64,000 nucleotides of DNA. It comes from Rhodanobacter sp. DHB23 (GTDB taxonomy: Bacteria; Pseudomonadota; Gammaproteobacteria; Xanthomonadales; Rhodanobacteraceae). A model generated the notes under the pieces. The model searched no databases. It saw only the letters and a program-made list of their open reading frames with translations, and had not been told where the DNA came from. The first letter of the stretch is position 1. Each line of letters starts with the position of its first letter. The DNA lies in NCBI RefSeq assembly GCF_014842975.1, contig NZ_JACYXK010000024.1, positions 126,554 to 190,553 on the forward strand, in the 5' to 3' direction. Below, one piece after another: positions 45,372-54,173 of this stretch. Made by a program: the position numbers and the translations under genes.

Positions 45372-47966
45372 ATGAATACCGTCTACCGCCAACCCCTCCC
45401 AGGCACGTCGCTGGATTATTTCGACGCGCGCGCCGCCGTGGAGGCGATCCAGCCGGGCGCCTATGACGCGCTGCCCTATACCTCGCGCGTGCTCGCCGAG
45501 AACCTGGTGCGCCGTTGCGATCCGACCATCCTCACCGAGTCGCTCAAGCAGATCATCGAGCGCAAGCGCGAGCGCGATTTCCCGTGGTTCCCGGCGCGCG
45601 TGGTGTGCCACGACATCCTCGGCCAGACGGCGCTGGTGGACCTCGCCGGCCTGCGCGACGCGATCGCCGAGCGCGGCGGCGATCCGGCCAAGGTGAACCC
45701 GGTGGTGCCGGTGCAGCTGATCGTCGACCACTCGCTGGCGGTGGAGTGCGGCGGTTTCGACCCGAATGCGTTCGCGAAGAACCGCGCGATCGAGGATCGC
45801 CGCAACGAGGACCGCTTCCACTTCATCGAGTGGACCAAGCAGGCGTTCGAGAACGTCGACGTGATCCCGCCGGGCAACGGCATCATGCACCAGATCAACC
45901 TGGAGAAGATGTCGCCGGTGATCCAGGTACAGGACGGCGTCGCGTATCCGGATACCTGCGTGGGCACCGACAGCCACACGCCGCACGTGGATGCGCTGGG
46001 CGTCATCGCGGTCGGCGTAGGCGGGCTGGAGGCCGAGAACGTGATGCTCGGCCGCGCCTCGTGGATGCGCCTGCCGGACATCGTGGGCGTCGAGCTCACC
46101 GGCAAGCGCCAGCCCGGCATCACCGCCACCGACATCGTGCTGGCGCTCACCGAGTTCCTGCGCAAGGAGAAGGTGGTTGGCGCGTACCTGGAATTCCGCG
46201 GCGAAGGCGCGGCCAGCCTCACGCTGGGCGATCGCGCCACCATCTCCAACATGGCGCCCGAATACGGCGCCACCGCCGCGATGTTCTTCATCGACGGCCA
46301 GACCCTAGCCTACCTGCGCCTCACCGGCCGCAGCGACGAGCAGGTCAGGCTGGTGGAAACCTACGCCAGGGTCGCCGGCCTGTGGGCCGACACGCTGGCC
46401 GATGCGCGGTACGAGCGCACGCTGACGTTCGACCTGTCTTCTGTCGTGCGCAACATGGCCGGCCCGTCCAACCCGCACAAGCGACTGCCGACGTCGGATC
46501 TCGCTGCGCGCGGCATCGCGGGCGAATGGACGGAGCAGCCGGGCCAGATGCCCGATGGTGCGGTGATCATCGCCGCCATCACCAGTTGCACCAATACCAG
46601 CAATCCGCGCAACGTGATCGCGGCGGCGCTGCTGGCGCGCAACGCGAACGCGCGTGGCCTCACGCGCAAGCCGTGGGTGAAGAGTTCGCTGGCACCCGGC
46701 TCCAAGGCCGTGCAGCTGTATCTGGAAGAAGCGAACCTGCTGCCGGAGCTGGAAAAGCTCGGCTTCGGCATCGTCGCGTTCGCGTGCACCACCTGCAACG
46801 GCATGTCCGGCGCACTCGATCCGAAGATCCAGCAGGAAATCGTCGATCGCGACTTGTACGCGACGGCCGTGCTGTCCGGAAACCGCAATTTCGACGGCCG
46901 TATCCATCCGTATGCCAAGCAGGCCTTCCTGGCTTCGCCGCCGCTGGTGGTGGCCTATGCCATCGCCGGCACCATCCGCTTCGACATCGAGAAGGACGTG
47001 CTGGGCCACGACGCCAACGGCCAGCCGGTGACGCTCAAGGACATCTGGCCCAGCGACGAGGAGATCGACGCGATCGTTTCCTCCAGCGTGAAGCCCGAGC
47101 AGTTCCGCAAGGTCTACGAGCCGATGTTCGCGCGCACCGGCCACGCCGGCACCCGCGCTGCGCCGTTGTACGACTGGCGTGCGCAGAGCACTTACATCCG
47201 CTGTCCGCCGTACTGGGAGGGAGCGCTCGCGGGTGAGCGCACGCTCAAGGGCATGCGTCCGCTGGCCGTGCTCGGCGACAACATCACCACCGACCACCTG
47301 TCGCCGTCCAACGCGATCCTGCCCGACAGCGCGGCAGGCGAGTACCTCGCGAAGATGGGCCTGCCGGAAGAAGACTTCAATTCGTATGCGACCCACCGTG
47401 GCGACCACCTGACCGCGCAGCGCGCGACTTTCGCCAACCCGACGCTCACCAACGAGATGGCCGTGGTCGACGGTGAGGTGAAGAAGGGTTCGCTGGCGCG
47501 CGTGGAGCCGGAAGGCAAGGTCATGCGCATGTGGGAAGCGATCGAGACCTACATGGAGCGCAAGCAGCCGCTGATCGTGATTGCCGGCGCCGACTACGGC
47601 CAGGGCTCGTCGCGCGACTGGGCGGCGAAGGGCGTGCGGCTGGCGGGCGTGGAGGCGATCGCGGCCGAGGGCTTCGAACGCATCCACCGCACCAACCTGA
47701 TCGGCATGGGCGTGCTGCCGCTGGAATTCAAGCCGGGTACGAACCGCAAGACACTGGGCATCGACGGCACCGAGACCTTCGACGTGCTTGGTGCGCGCAA
47801 GCCGCGCGCGGACCTCACCCTGGTCATCCATCGCAGGAACGGCGAGCGCGTCGAGGTGAGCGTCACATGCCGGCTCGATACGGCCGAGGAAGTGTCGATC
47901 TACGACGCGGGCGGCGTGCTGCAGCGTTTCGCGCAGGATTTCCTCGAATCGTCGCAGGCGGCATGA
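45372..47966 (+). CDS. acnD: Fe/S-dependent 2-methylcitrate dehydratase
   Basis: An 864-residue aconitase-family enzyme of the AcnD/AcnM type, which with PrpF converts 2-methylcitrate to the hydratable aconitate isomer. Landmarks are NPVVPVQLIVDHSLAVECGG, VGTDSHTPHVDALGVIAVGVGG, the 4Fe-4S cysteines in AAITSCTNTSNPRNVIAA and FACTTCNGMSGALDP, and the C-terminal swivel domain with ADYGQGSSRDWAAKG. It is slightly shorter than AcnA, as expected for AcnD. A TAAAAT -10-like box lies about 50 bp upstream. It overlaps the LigT-like gene by 4 bases and is divergent from the riboswitch-controlled TerC gene. Confidence 0.95.
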   Translation: MNTVYRQPLPGTSLDYFDARAAVEAIQPGAYDALPYTSRVLAENLVRRCDPTILTESLKQIIERKRERDFPWFPARVVCHDILGQTALVDLAGLRDAIAERGGDPAKVNPVVPVQLIVDHSLAVECGGFDPNAFAKNRAIEDRRNEDRFHFIEWTKQAFENVDVIPPGNGIMHQINLEKMSPVIQVQDGVAYPDTCVGTDSHTPHVDALGVIAVGVGGLEAENVMLGRASWMRLPDIVGVELTGKRQPGITATDIVLALTEFLRKEKVVGAYLEFRGEGAASLTLGDRATISNMAPEYGATAAMFFIDGQTLAYLRLTGRSDEQVRLVETYARVAGLWADTLADARYERTLTFDLSSVVRNMAGPSNPHKRLPTSDLAARGIAGEWTEQPGQMPDGAVIIAAITSCTNTSNPRNVIAAALLARNANARGLTRKPWVKSSLAPGSKAVQLYLEEANLLPELEKLGFGIVAFACTTCNGMSGALDPKIQQEIVDRDLYATAVLSGNRNFDGRIHPYAKQAFLASPPLVVAYAIAGTIRFDIEKDVLGHDANGQPVTLKDIWPSDEEIDAIVSSSVKPEQFRKVYEPMFARTGHAGTRAAPLYDWRAQSTYIRCPPYWEGALAGERTLKGMRPLAVLGDNITTDHLSPSNAILPDSAAGEYLAKMGLPEEDFNSYATHRGDHLTAQRATFANPTLTNEMAVVDGEVKKGSLARVEPEGKVMRMWEAIETYMERKQPLIVIAGADYGQGSSRDWAAKGVRLAGVEAIAAEGFERIHRTNLIGMGVLPLEFKPGTNRKTLGIDGTETFDVLGARKPRADLTLVIHRRNGERVEVSVTCRLDTAEEVSIYDAGGVLQRFAQDFLESSQAA

Positions 47967-48553
47967 GCCGGATCGCAGAGCCGCGTTTGTTCTTCATGGC
48001 CATGCCTCCGCCGGCCTGGGTGGATGAAGTGCGCGGTTTGCTGGTGCGGCTCGGGCTGGACAAACGTCTGCGAAGCGCCCTGTTTGCACCGGTGAACTGG
48101 CATCAGTCGCTTTCCGAGCGGATTTTTTCGCCCACCGAGGAAGAATGCGCTGCGCTGCTGCAGGTTGGCTCGGCCGTTTCCACATCCGCATCCGCGTGCA
48201 CGCTGCATTTCAACCGCATCGACGGGCCGGCCGGCATGCCGGGCCGGATCCACTGGACGATGCGTGCGCGTGGCGTGCCGGAAGCGTTCGCCGCCTTGCT
48301 GCAGGAGGTCCGGGGCCGCCTTGGCCACGCAGGATTCGGTCGCATCGCCACCGGCGTGACGCCGCACATGACCCTGAGCTATTGCGCACGCGACCCGCTG
48401 GACAAGGTCGTGCTCGATCCGCCCGTCACCTGGACCATCGACGAGCTTTGTCTCGCCATCGGCGGCGGCAATCCGTACCGTTACGACATCATCGGCCGTT
48501 GGCCCTTGCTGCCTGAAATCGATCCCCCCGTCACGCAGCCCGGCTTGTTCTGA
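47963..48553 (+). CDS. LigT-like 2H phosphoesterase / 2'-5' RNA ligase family protein
   Basis: A 196-residue protein with the two histidine motifs of the 2H phosphoesterase superfamily: HQSL in VNWHQSLSERIF and HMTL in VTPHMTLSYCA, about 75 residues apart and in the right order. Family members act on 2'-5' or cyclic phosphodiester bonds in RNA or nucleotides. Its ATG overlaps the acnD stop (ATGA), so it is translationally coupled to acnD, and prpF starts 29 bp downstream. A role in propionate metabolism is not known; it may be a passenger or process the operon's RNA. No signal peptide is present. Confidence 0.85.
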   Translation: MSRIAEPRLFFMAMPPPAWVDEVRGLLVRLGLDKRLRSALFAPVNWHQSLSERIFSPTEEECAALLQVGSAVSTSASACTLHFNRIDGPAGMPGRIHWTMRARGVPEAFAALLQEVRGRLGHAGFGRIATGVTPHMTLSYCARDPLDKVVLDPPVTWTIDELCLAIGGGNPYRYDIIGRWPLLPEIDPPVTQPGLF

Positions 48554-48582
48554 AGCGGCGGCGGACACTTCCGGAGATTCCC

Positions 48583-49767
48583 ATGTCGCATGCTGCACAA
48601 GTCCGCATTCCCGCCACCTATATGCGTGGTGGCACCAGCAAGGGCGTGTTCTTCCGCCTCGGAGATCTGCCCGAAGCGGCGCAGGCGCCGGGCGCCGCGC
48701 GCGACGCGCTGCTGCTGCGCGTGATCGGCAGTCCCGATCCCTACGGCAAGCAGATCGACGGCATGGGCGGCGCCACCTCCAGCACCAGCAAGACGGTGAT
48801 CGTGTCCAGAAGCACGCGGCCGGACCACGACGTGGATTACCTGTTCGGCCAGGTGGCCATCGACAAGGCCTTCGTCGACTGGAGCGGCAACTGCGGCAAC
48901 CTGTCGGCGGCGGTCGGCCCGTTCGCCATCTCGGGCGGCCTGGTCGATCCCGCGCGCGTACCGCGCGACGACATGGCCACCGTCCGCATCTGGCAGGCGA
49001 ACATCGGCAAGACCATCATCGCGCACGTGCCGATGACCGACGGCGCCGTGCAGGAAACCGGCGATTTCGAGCTGGACGGCGTGACCTTCCCGGCGGCCGA
49101 GGTGCAACTGGAGTTCATGGACCCGGCCGCCGAGGAGGAGGGCGCCGGTGGCGCGATGTTCCCCACCGGGAACCTGGTCGACGACCTGGTGGTGCCGGGC
49201 GTCGGCACGCTCAAGGCGACCATGATCAACGCGGGCATCCCCACGATCTTCGTGGAAGCCTCCGCGATCGGCTACACCGGCACCGAGCTGCAGGATGCCA
49301 TCAACGGCGATGCCAGGGCGCTGGCGATGTTCGAGGCCATCCGCGCGCACGGCGCGTTGCGCATGGGCCTGATCAGGTCCCTCGACGAGATCGCCACGCG
49401 CCAGCACACGCCCAAGGTGGCCTTCGTCGCCCGGCCGGCCGATTACGCCGCGTCGAGCGGCAGGCCGGTGCGGGCGGGCGACATCGACTTGCTGGTGCGT
49501 GCGATGTCGATGGGCAAGCTGCATCACGCCATGATGGGCACGGCGGCGGTGGCCATCGGAACCGCCGCAGCGATCCCGGGCACCCTGGTGAACCTTGCGG
49601 CCGGCGGTGGCGAGCGCCGGGCGGTGCGTTTCGGCCATCCGTCGGGGACGCTGCGGGTGGGCGCGGAGGCGGCGCTCGTTGACGGTACGTGGACCGTCAC
49701 CAAGGCGATCATGAGCCGGAGCGCACGCGTGCTGATGGAAGGTCGGGTGCGCGTGCCTGCGGCGTAA
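48583..49767 (+). CDS. prpF: 2-Methylaconitate isomerase / AcnD accessory protein
   Basis: A 394-residue diaminopimelate-epimerase-fold protein of the PrpF family. CGGAGA precedes the ATG. Landmarks are IPATYMRGGTSKGVFFRLGD at the N-terminus, GMGGATSSTSKTVIVS, FVDWSGNCGNLSAAVGPFAI with the catalytic-region Cys, and MINAGIPTIFVEASAIGYTG. PrpF isomerises the product of AcnD so that methylisocitrate can be formed, and its presence after acnD confirms the AcnD route. Confidence 0.95.
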   Translation: MSHAAQVRIPATYMRGGTSKGVFFRLGDLPEAAQAPGAARDALLLRVIGSPDPYGKQIDGMGGATSSTSKTVIVSRSTRPDHDVDYLFGQVAIDKAFVDWSGNCGNLSAAVGPFAISGGLVDPARVPRDDMATVRIWQANIGKTIIAHVPMTDGAVQETGDFELDGVTFPAAEVQLEFMDPAAEEEGAGGAMFPTGNLVDDLVVPGVGTLKATMINAGIPTIFVEASAIGYTGTELQDAINGDARALAMFEAIRAHGALRMGLIRSLDEIATRQHTPKVAFVARPADYAASSGRPVRAGDIDLLVRAMSMGKLHHAMMGTAAVAIGTAAAIPGTLVNLAAGGGERRAVRFGHPSGTLRVGAEAALVDGTWTVTKAIMSRSARVLMEGRVRVPAA

Positions 49768-49899
49768 ATCCCGCCGCGCAATGCGTCGCTCCCTGCCGCC
49801 ACGCGACAGGGGCAGGCTGCTTCAGCGAGGTCTGCGCCGGGTGACAGGGTCAAGCCATCCCGGTGCGTGGTGGTTGCTCCAACACAGGAGACGGGCCCC

Positions 49900-51351
49900 A
49901 TGAATACGCAGGACATCCGTTCCGCCAGGCGGCCGAACCCCGACCAGCCCATGGTCGACGTGGCCAACTACGTCGTCGACTACCGGATCGATTCCACCGG
50001 CGCGTACGACACCGCGCGCTACATGCTGCTGGACTCGCTGGCCACGGCGATGATGGCGATGCGATTCCCCGAGTGCGTCAAGCACCTGGGCCCGATCGTG
50101 CCGGGCGCCAGCCTGCCGGGCGGTGCCCGCGTGCCGGGTACCAACCACGAGCTGGATCCGGTGCAGGCGGCATTCGCCATCGGCACGCAGATCCGCTGGC
50201 TGGACTTCAACGACACCTGGCTGGCTGCCGAGTGGGGCCATCCGTCGGACAACCTGGGCGCCATCCTGGCCGTGGCAGACTGGCTGGACCGCAAGGCCGG
50301 GCGCGAAGGAGGCAAGCCGCTGACCGTGCGCGACGTGCTGGGCCATGCCATCAAGGCGCACGAGATCCAGGGTTGCTATGCGCTGAAGAACAGCTTCAAC
50401 CGCGTCGGCCAGGACCACGTGATCCTGGTGCGCCTGGCATCCACGGCCGTCGCCGCGCACATGCTGGGAGGCGACAGGGAGCAGATCGTCGCCGCCGTCT
50501 CGCACAGCTGGATCGACAACGGTGCGCTGCGAACCTATCGCCATGCGCCAAACACCGGTCCGCGCAAGAGCTGGGCCGCCGGCGATGCCTGCCGCCGGGC
50601 CGTCATCCATGCGATCAACGCGGTGCAGCGTGGCGTGGCCGGCTATCCATCGGCGCTGTCGGCGAAGACGTGGGGCTATTACGACGCGGCCTTCAAGGGC
50701 AACGCGTTCGAGTTCGAGCGCCCGTTCGGTAGCTACGTGATGGAGAACGTGCTGTTCAAGATCAGCTTCCCGGCCGAATTCCATGCCCAGACGGCAGTGG
50801 AGTGCGCCATGAAGCTGCATGGCGCGGTGGCCGGCAGGCTCGACCGGATCGAGCGGGTCGTGATCGAGACGCAGGAAGCGGGCATGCGCATCATCGACAA
50901 GACCGGTCCGCTGGCCAACTACGCCGACCGCGACCACTGCATCCAGTACATGGTCGCGGTGCCGCTGATCTTCGGCCGCCTCAGCGCGGACGACTACGGC
51001 GACGAAGTGGCCGCCGATCCGCGCATCGAAGCGCTGCGCGACAAGATGTTAGTATCCGAGAATCCGCAGTTCACCAGGGACTACTTCGACCCGGAAAGGC
51101 GCTACATCGGCAACGCCGTACAAGTGTTCTTCGATGACGGCAGCAGTACGGAGAAGGTGTCCATCGACTATCCGATAGGGCACCGCAAACGGCGCGCCGA
51201 GGGCATCCCGGTGCTGCTGAAGAAATTCGAGGTAGCCATGCGCGGCCATCTGCCGACGGGCAAGGTCGAGGCCATACTCGAAGCGATTGACGACATGGTG
51301 AAGCTGGATGCCATGCCGATCCAGCAATTCATGGGCTTGTTCACGCTGTGA
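49900..51351 (+). CDS. prpD: 2-Methylcitrate dehydratase PrpD
   Basis: A 483-residue MmgE/PrpD-family enzyme, cofactor-independent and able to dehydrate 2-methylcitrate. CAGGAG precedes the ATG at 49900; a GTG at 49867 is unlikely. Landmarks are YMLLDSLATAMMAMRFPEC, RWLDFNDTWLAAEWGHPSDN (active-site Asp), AAVSHSWIDNGALRTYRHAPN and SYVMENVLFKISFPAEFHAQTAVE. It is the last prp gene. Having both PrpD and AcnD-PrpF provides two routes for one step; such a gene set is known in some beta- and gammaproteobacteria. Confidence 0.9.
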   Translation: MNTQDIRSARRPNPDQPMVDVANYVVDYRIDSTGAYDTARYMLLDSLATAMMAMRFPECVKHLGPIVPGASLPGGARVPGTNHELDPVQAAFAIGTQIRWLDFNDTWLAAEWGHPSDNLGAILAVADWLDRKAGREGGKPLTVRDVLGHAIKAHEIQGCYALKNSFNRVGQDHVILVRLASTAVAAHMLGGDREQIVAAVSHSWIDNGALRTYRHAPNTGPRKSWAAGDACRRAVIHAINAVQRGVAGYPSALSAKTWGYYDAAFKGNAFEFERPFGSYVMENVLFKISFPAEFHAQTAVECAMKLHGAVAGRLDRIERVVIETQEAGMRIIDKTGPLANYADRDHCIQYMVAVPLIFGRLSADDYGDEVAADPRIEALRDKMLVSENPQFTRDYFDPERRYIGNAVQVFFDDGSSTEKVSIDYPIGHRKRRAEGIPVLLKKFEVAMRGHLPTGKVEAILEAIDDMVKLDAMPIQQFMGLFTL

Positions 51352-51542
51352 ATACGCAATAGCAGCAAACCTTGACGAAAACTGTATGTTGCTTAACAGC
51401 AATGGATAGTCAAAGATTGTTGCGTTTAGCTTAGTATGTTAGTTTACCGTGAAGCAGAATTGGTCTTTCTTGCTTTGTGCGAGAGTCACCGGATCCCGGT
51501 GGTGCGGTGCGGTTGTTTCAATAACGAAAAGGGAGAATCCTG

Positions 51543-52610
51543 ATGAAGCACAAGGGTCTTTATTTCATGGTTGCCTTGGCCTTGGCCGGCGTGGGTGTCG
51601 TCCATGCTCAGGACAACACGGCGGCGAGCACCGGCAGCAGCGACAGCGCGGCTGCTCCGGCGTGGCCGAACGGCTTCGATGACCGCTGGTACATCGCGCC
51701 GACCGTTGGCGGTTATTTCAACGACTCGCATCGCCACACCGACAGCAGCCAGATCTACTACGGCCTCGGGTTTGGCAAGTTCATCTCGTCCAATACCTCG
51801 ATCGATGTGTTCGCCGACCGCACTTCGCGCGACATCAACCACAATGCCGGTACCTGGGCCAGCAACAACATCGGCGTCGCCGCCCGCTACTACTTCGGCA
51901 CCGATTCGTGGCGTCCCTATGTGATGGCTGGCGTGCTGGGCAGCCACCACAAGAACCCGATGGACAGCAGCTGGGATCCGGCGGCTCAGGTCGGCGTGGG
52001 TATCGCCAAGGCGGTGACCGACAGCTCCGACGTGCGCCTGGAAGCCGGCTATCGCTATGACTGGGACGACCAGAGCCAGTCGACCCGCAATGGCTACGGC
52101 GATTGGTTCTTGGGCCTGAGCATCGTGTCGCGCATCGGTGCGGTTCCGGCGGCTCCGGCCCCGGTCGCCCCGGCTCCGGCCCCGGCTCCCGCTCCCGTGC
52201 AGGAAGCCCCGGCGCCGCAGAAGGTGGTGATCGACCTGCGTGGCGTGAACTTCAAGTTCGACTTCCCGAAGAAGGGCCATGTGCATGCTTCGGAGATCGA
52301 CAAGGCGCTGGCCGTGCCGACGTCGGACTCGGTGGCGATCCTGGACCAGGCGGTGGATACCCTGAAGCGCTACCCGGACGTGCACGTGACGGTGGCGGGC
52401 TACACGGACAGCAAGGGCACCCCGGCGTACAACCAGTCGCTGTCGGAGCGTCGCGCGCAGATCGTGTACGACTACCTGACCAGCCACGGCATCGACGCGA
52501 GCCGTCTGGAAGGCCCGATCGGCCACGGCGAAGACAACCCGATCGGCGACAACGCCACCGATGCGGGCCGCGCACAGAACCGTCGCGTGGAGCTGCAGGT
52601 CCAACAGTAA
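51543..52610 (+). CDS. OmpA-family outer membrane protein, copy 1
   Basis: A 355-residue protein. Signal peptide is MKHKGLYFMVALALAGVGVV followed by HA. Residues about 40-198 form a probable 8-stranded beta-barrel (DRWYIAPTVGGYFNDSH; NIGVAARYYFG; YGDWFLGLSIVSRIG). Residues about 199-226 are a Pro/Ala hinge (PAAPAPVAPAPAP), and the rest is the OmpA C-terminal peptidoglycan-binding domain with VTVAGYTDSKGTPAYNQSLS and SERRAQIVYDYL. It tethers the outer membrane to the wall. GGGAGAATCCTG precedes the ATG. The upstream 190 bp is unusually AT-rich and probably holds a strong promoter. A tandem paralogue follows. Confidence 0.95.
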   Translation: MKHKGLYFMVALALAGVGVVHAQDNTAASTGSSDSAAAPAWPNGFDDRWYIAPTVGGYFNDSHRHTDSSQIYYGLGFGKFISSNTSIDVFADRTSRDINHNAGTWASNNIGVAARYYFGTDSWRPYVMAGVLGSHHKNPMDSSWDPAAQVGVGIAKAVTDSSDVRLEAGYRYDWDDQSQSTRNGYGDWFLGLSIVSRIGAVPAAPAPVAPAPAPAPAPVQEAPAPQKVVIDLRGVNFKFDFPKKGHVHASEIDKALAVPTSDSVAILDQAVDTLKRYPDVHVTVAGYTDSKGTPAYNQSLSERRAQIVYDYLTSHGIDASRLEGPIGHGEDNPIGDNATDAGRAQNRRVELQVQQ

Positions 52611-52628
52611 TCGGACTTGTCACGGTGT

Positions 52629-52664
52629 CACGAAAAAGCCCGGCTCAGGCCGGGCTTTTTCGTG
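52629..52664 (+). terminator. Terminator of OmpA-family copy 1
   Basis: A perfect 16-bp stem CACGAAAAAGCCCGGC with loop TCAG and a complementary arm containing TTTTT. An almost identical structure follows copy 2. Confidence 0.9.
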
Positions 52665-52940
52665 AGGGCAAGACCAGCAGCCGGCTGCTTGAGAGCAGCA
52701 TGTGGGCAAGCTGGCCGGAGGTGTTTGCCAACCCTGAACGTTAGTGTACCGGGGAGTGCAAAAGAGGTTTTCCCGCCATGCTTGGGGTTTAACGATTTTG
52801 CTACACTCGCCTCCGCTTACAGAGTACGACCGCCAAGCAGCGGCACATAAACAAAGCAGTCAAATGTTCAAAGCTGCGCCACGCATTCCCCCGTTTGGCG
52901 TGTAGCGGACACCAAGATCAAATTGACGAGGAGAGACCTG
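52665..52940 (+). other. Intergenic region carrying the copy 2 promoter
   Basis: About 275 bp without a gene. A TACACT hexamer at 52802-52807 is a likely -10 box, preceded by AT-rich sequence; no good -35 is visible. GAGGAGAGACCTG before 52941 is the ribosome binding site. Confidence 0.4.
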
Positions 52941-54032
52941 ATGAAGCACAAGGGCCTTTATTTCATGGTTGCCCTGGCGTTGGGCGGCGTGGGTGCCGTT
53001 CATGCGCAGGACAACACGGCCGCAAGCACGGGCAGCAGCGACAGCACGGCCGCTCCAGCGTGGCCGAACGGTTTCGATGACCGTTGGTACATCGCGCCGA
53101 CCATCGGTGGTTACTACAACGATTCCGATCGCAACACCAACAGCCGCCAGATCTACTACGGCTTGGGCGTGGGCAAGTTCTTCACCCCGGATCTCTCGCT
53201 CGACCTGTTTGCCGACCGCACCAGCCGCACGATCGACCGCGGTGCCGCCAACGGCGGCGGTAACGGCAATGCCCATTGGGCCAACAACACCGTGGGTGTT
53301 GCCGCACGCTGGTATTTCGCCAACGGCTCGTGGCGCCCCTACCTGCTGGCTGGCGTCATGGGCAGCGAGCACAAGAACCCGATGGACAGCAGCTGGGATC
53401 CGGCGGCCGAGCTGGGTCTGGGTATCTCCAAGTCGATCACCGACAGTTCCGACATCCGCGTGGAAGGCGGCTATCGCTATGACTGGGACGACCAGAGCCA
53501 GCCGACCAAGAGCGGCTACGGCGATTGGTTCCTGGGCCTGAGCATCGTGTCGCGCATCGGTGCGGTTCCGGCGGCTCCGGCCCCGGTCGCCCCGGCCCCG
53601 GCCCCGGCTCCCGCTCCCGTGCAGGAAGCCCCGGCGCCGCAGAAGGTGGTGATCGACCTGCGTGGCGTGAACTTCAAGTTCGACTTCCCGAAGAAGGGCC
53701 ATGTGCACGCTTCGGAGATCGACAAGGCGCTGGCCGTGCCGACGTCGGACTCGGTGGCGATCCTGGACCAGGCGGTGGATACCCTGAAGCGCTACCCGGA
53801 CGTGCACGTGACGGTGGCGGGCTACACGGACAGCAAGGGCACCCCGGCGTACAACCAGTCGCTGTCGGAGCGTCGCGCGCAGATCGTGTACGACTACCTG
53901 ACCAGCCACGGCATCGACGCGAGCCGTCTGGAAGGCCCGGTCGGCCACGGCGAAGACAACCCGATCGGCGACAACAGCACCGTCGCGGGTCAGGCGCAGA
54001 ACCGCCGCGTGGAATTGCAGGTCCAGCAGTAA
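52941..54032 (+). CDS. OmpA-family outer membrane protein, copy 2
   Basis: A 363-residue tandem paralogue of the previous gene with the same plan: signal peptide MKHKGLYFMVALALGGVGAV, barrel domain (DRWYIAPTIGGYYNDSD; NTVGVAARWYFANG), Pro/Ala hinge at about 206-233, and OmpA C-terminal domain (VTVAGYTDSKGTPAYNQSLS). The barrel half has diverged, with an extra Gly/Asn-rich loop (GAANGGGNGNAHW). The stretch from about 53514 to 53970 differs from copy 1 (52094-52550) at only about four bases, implying recent gene conversion. It has its own promoter region and terminator, so the two can be expressed separately. Confidence 0.95.
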   Translation: MKHKGLYFMVALALGGVGAVHAQDNTAASTGSSDSTAAPAWPNGFDDRWYIAPTIGGYYNDSDRNTNSRQIYYGLGVGKFFTPDLSLDLFADRTSRTIDRGAANGGGNGNAHWANNTVGVAARWYFANGSWRPYLLAGVMGSEHKNPMDSSWDPAAELGLGISKSITDSSDIRVEGGYRYDWDDQSQPTKSGYGDWFLGLSIVSRIGAVPAAPAPVAPAPAPAPAPVQEAPAPQKVVIDLRGVNFKFDFPKKGHVHASEIDKALAVPTSDSVAILDQAVDTLKRYPDVHVTVAGYTDSKGTPAYNQSLSERRAQIVYDYLTSHGIDASRLEGPVGHGEDNPIGDNSTVAGQAQNRRVELQVQQ

Positions 54033-54049
54033 TCGGACTTGTCGAGTGT

Positions 54050-54085
54050 CACGAAGAAGCCCGGCTCAGGCCGGGCTTTTTCGTG
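54050..54085 (+). terminator. Terminator of OmpA-family copy 2
   Basis: A 16-bp stem CACGAAGAAGCCCGGC with loop TCAG, nearly identical to the terminator of copy 1 and within the duplicated segment. Confidence 0.9.
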
Positions 54086-54173
54086 GGTAGTGCGGCCATG
54101 GACGGCCGCCCGTTTGATTCCCGCGATCATGGATGATTGCAAAAGGAGTTGCGCCGCCGCATAGGCTTGCCTG

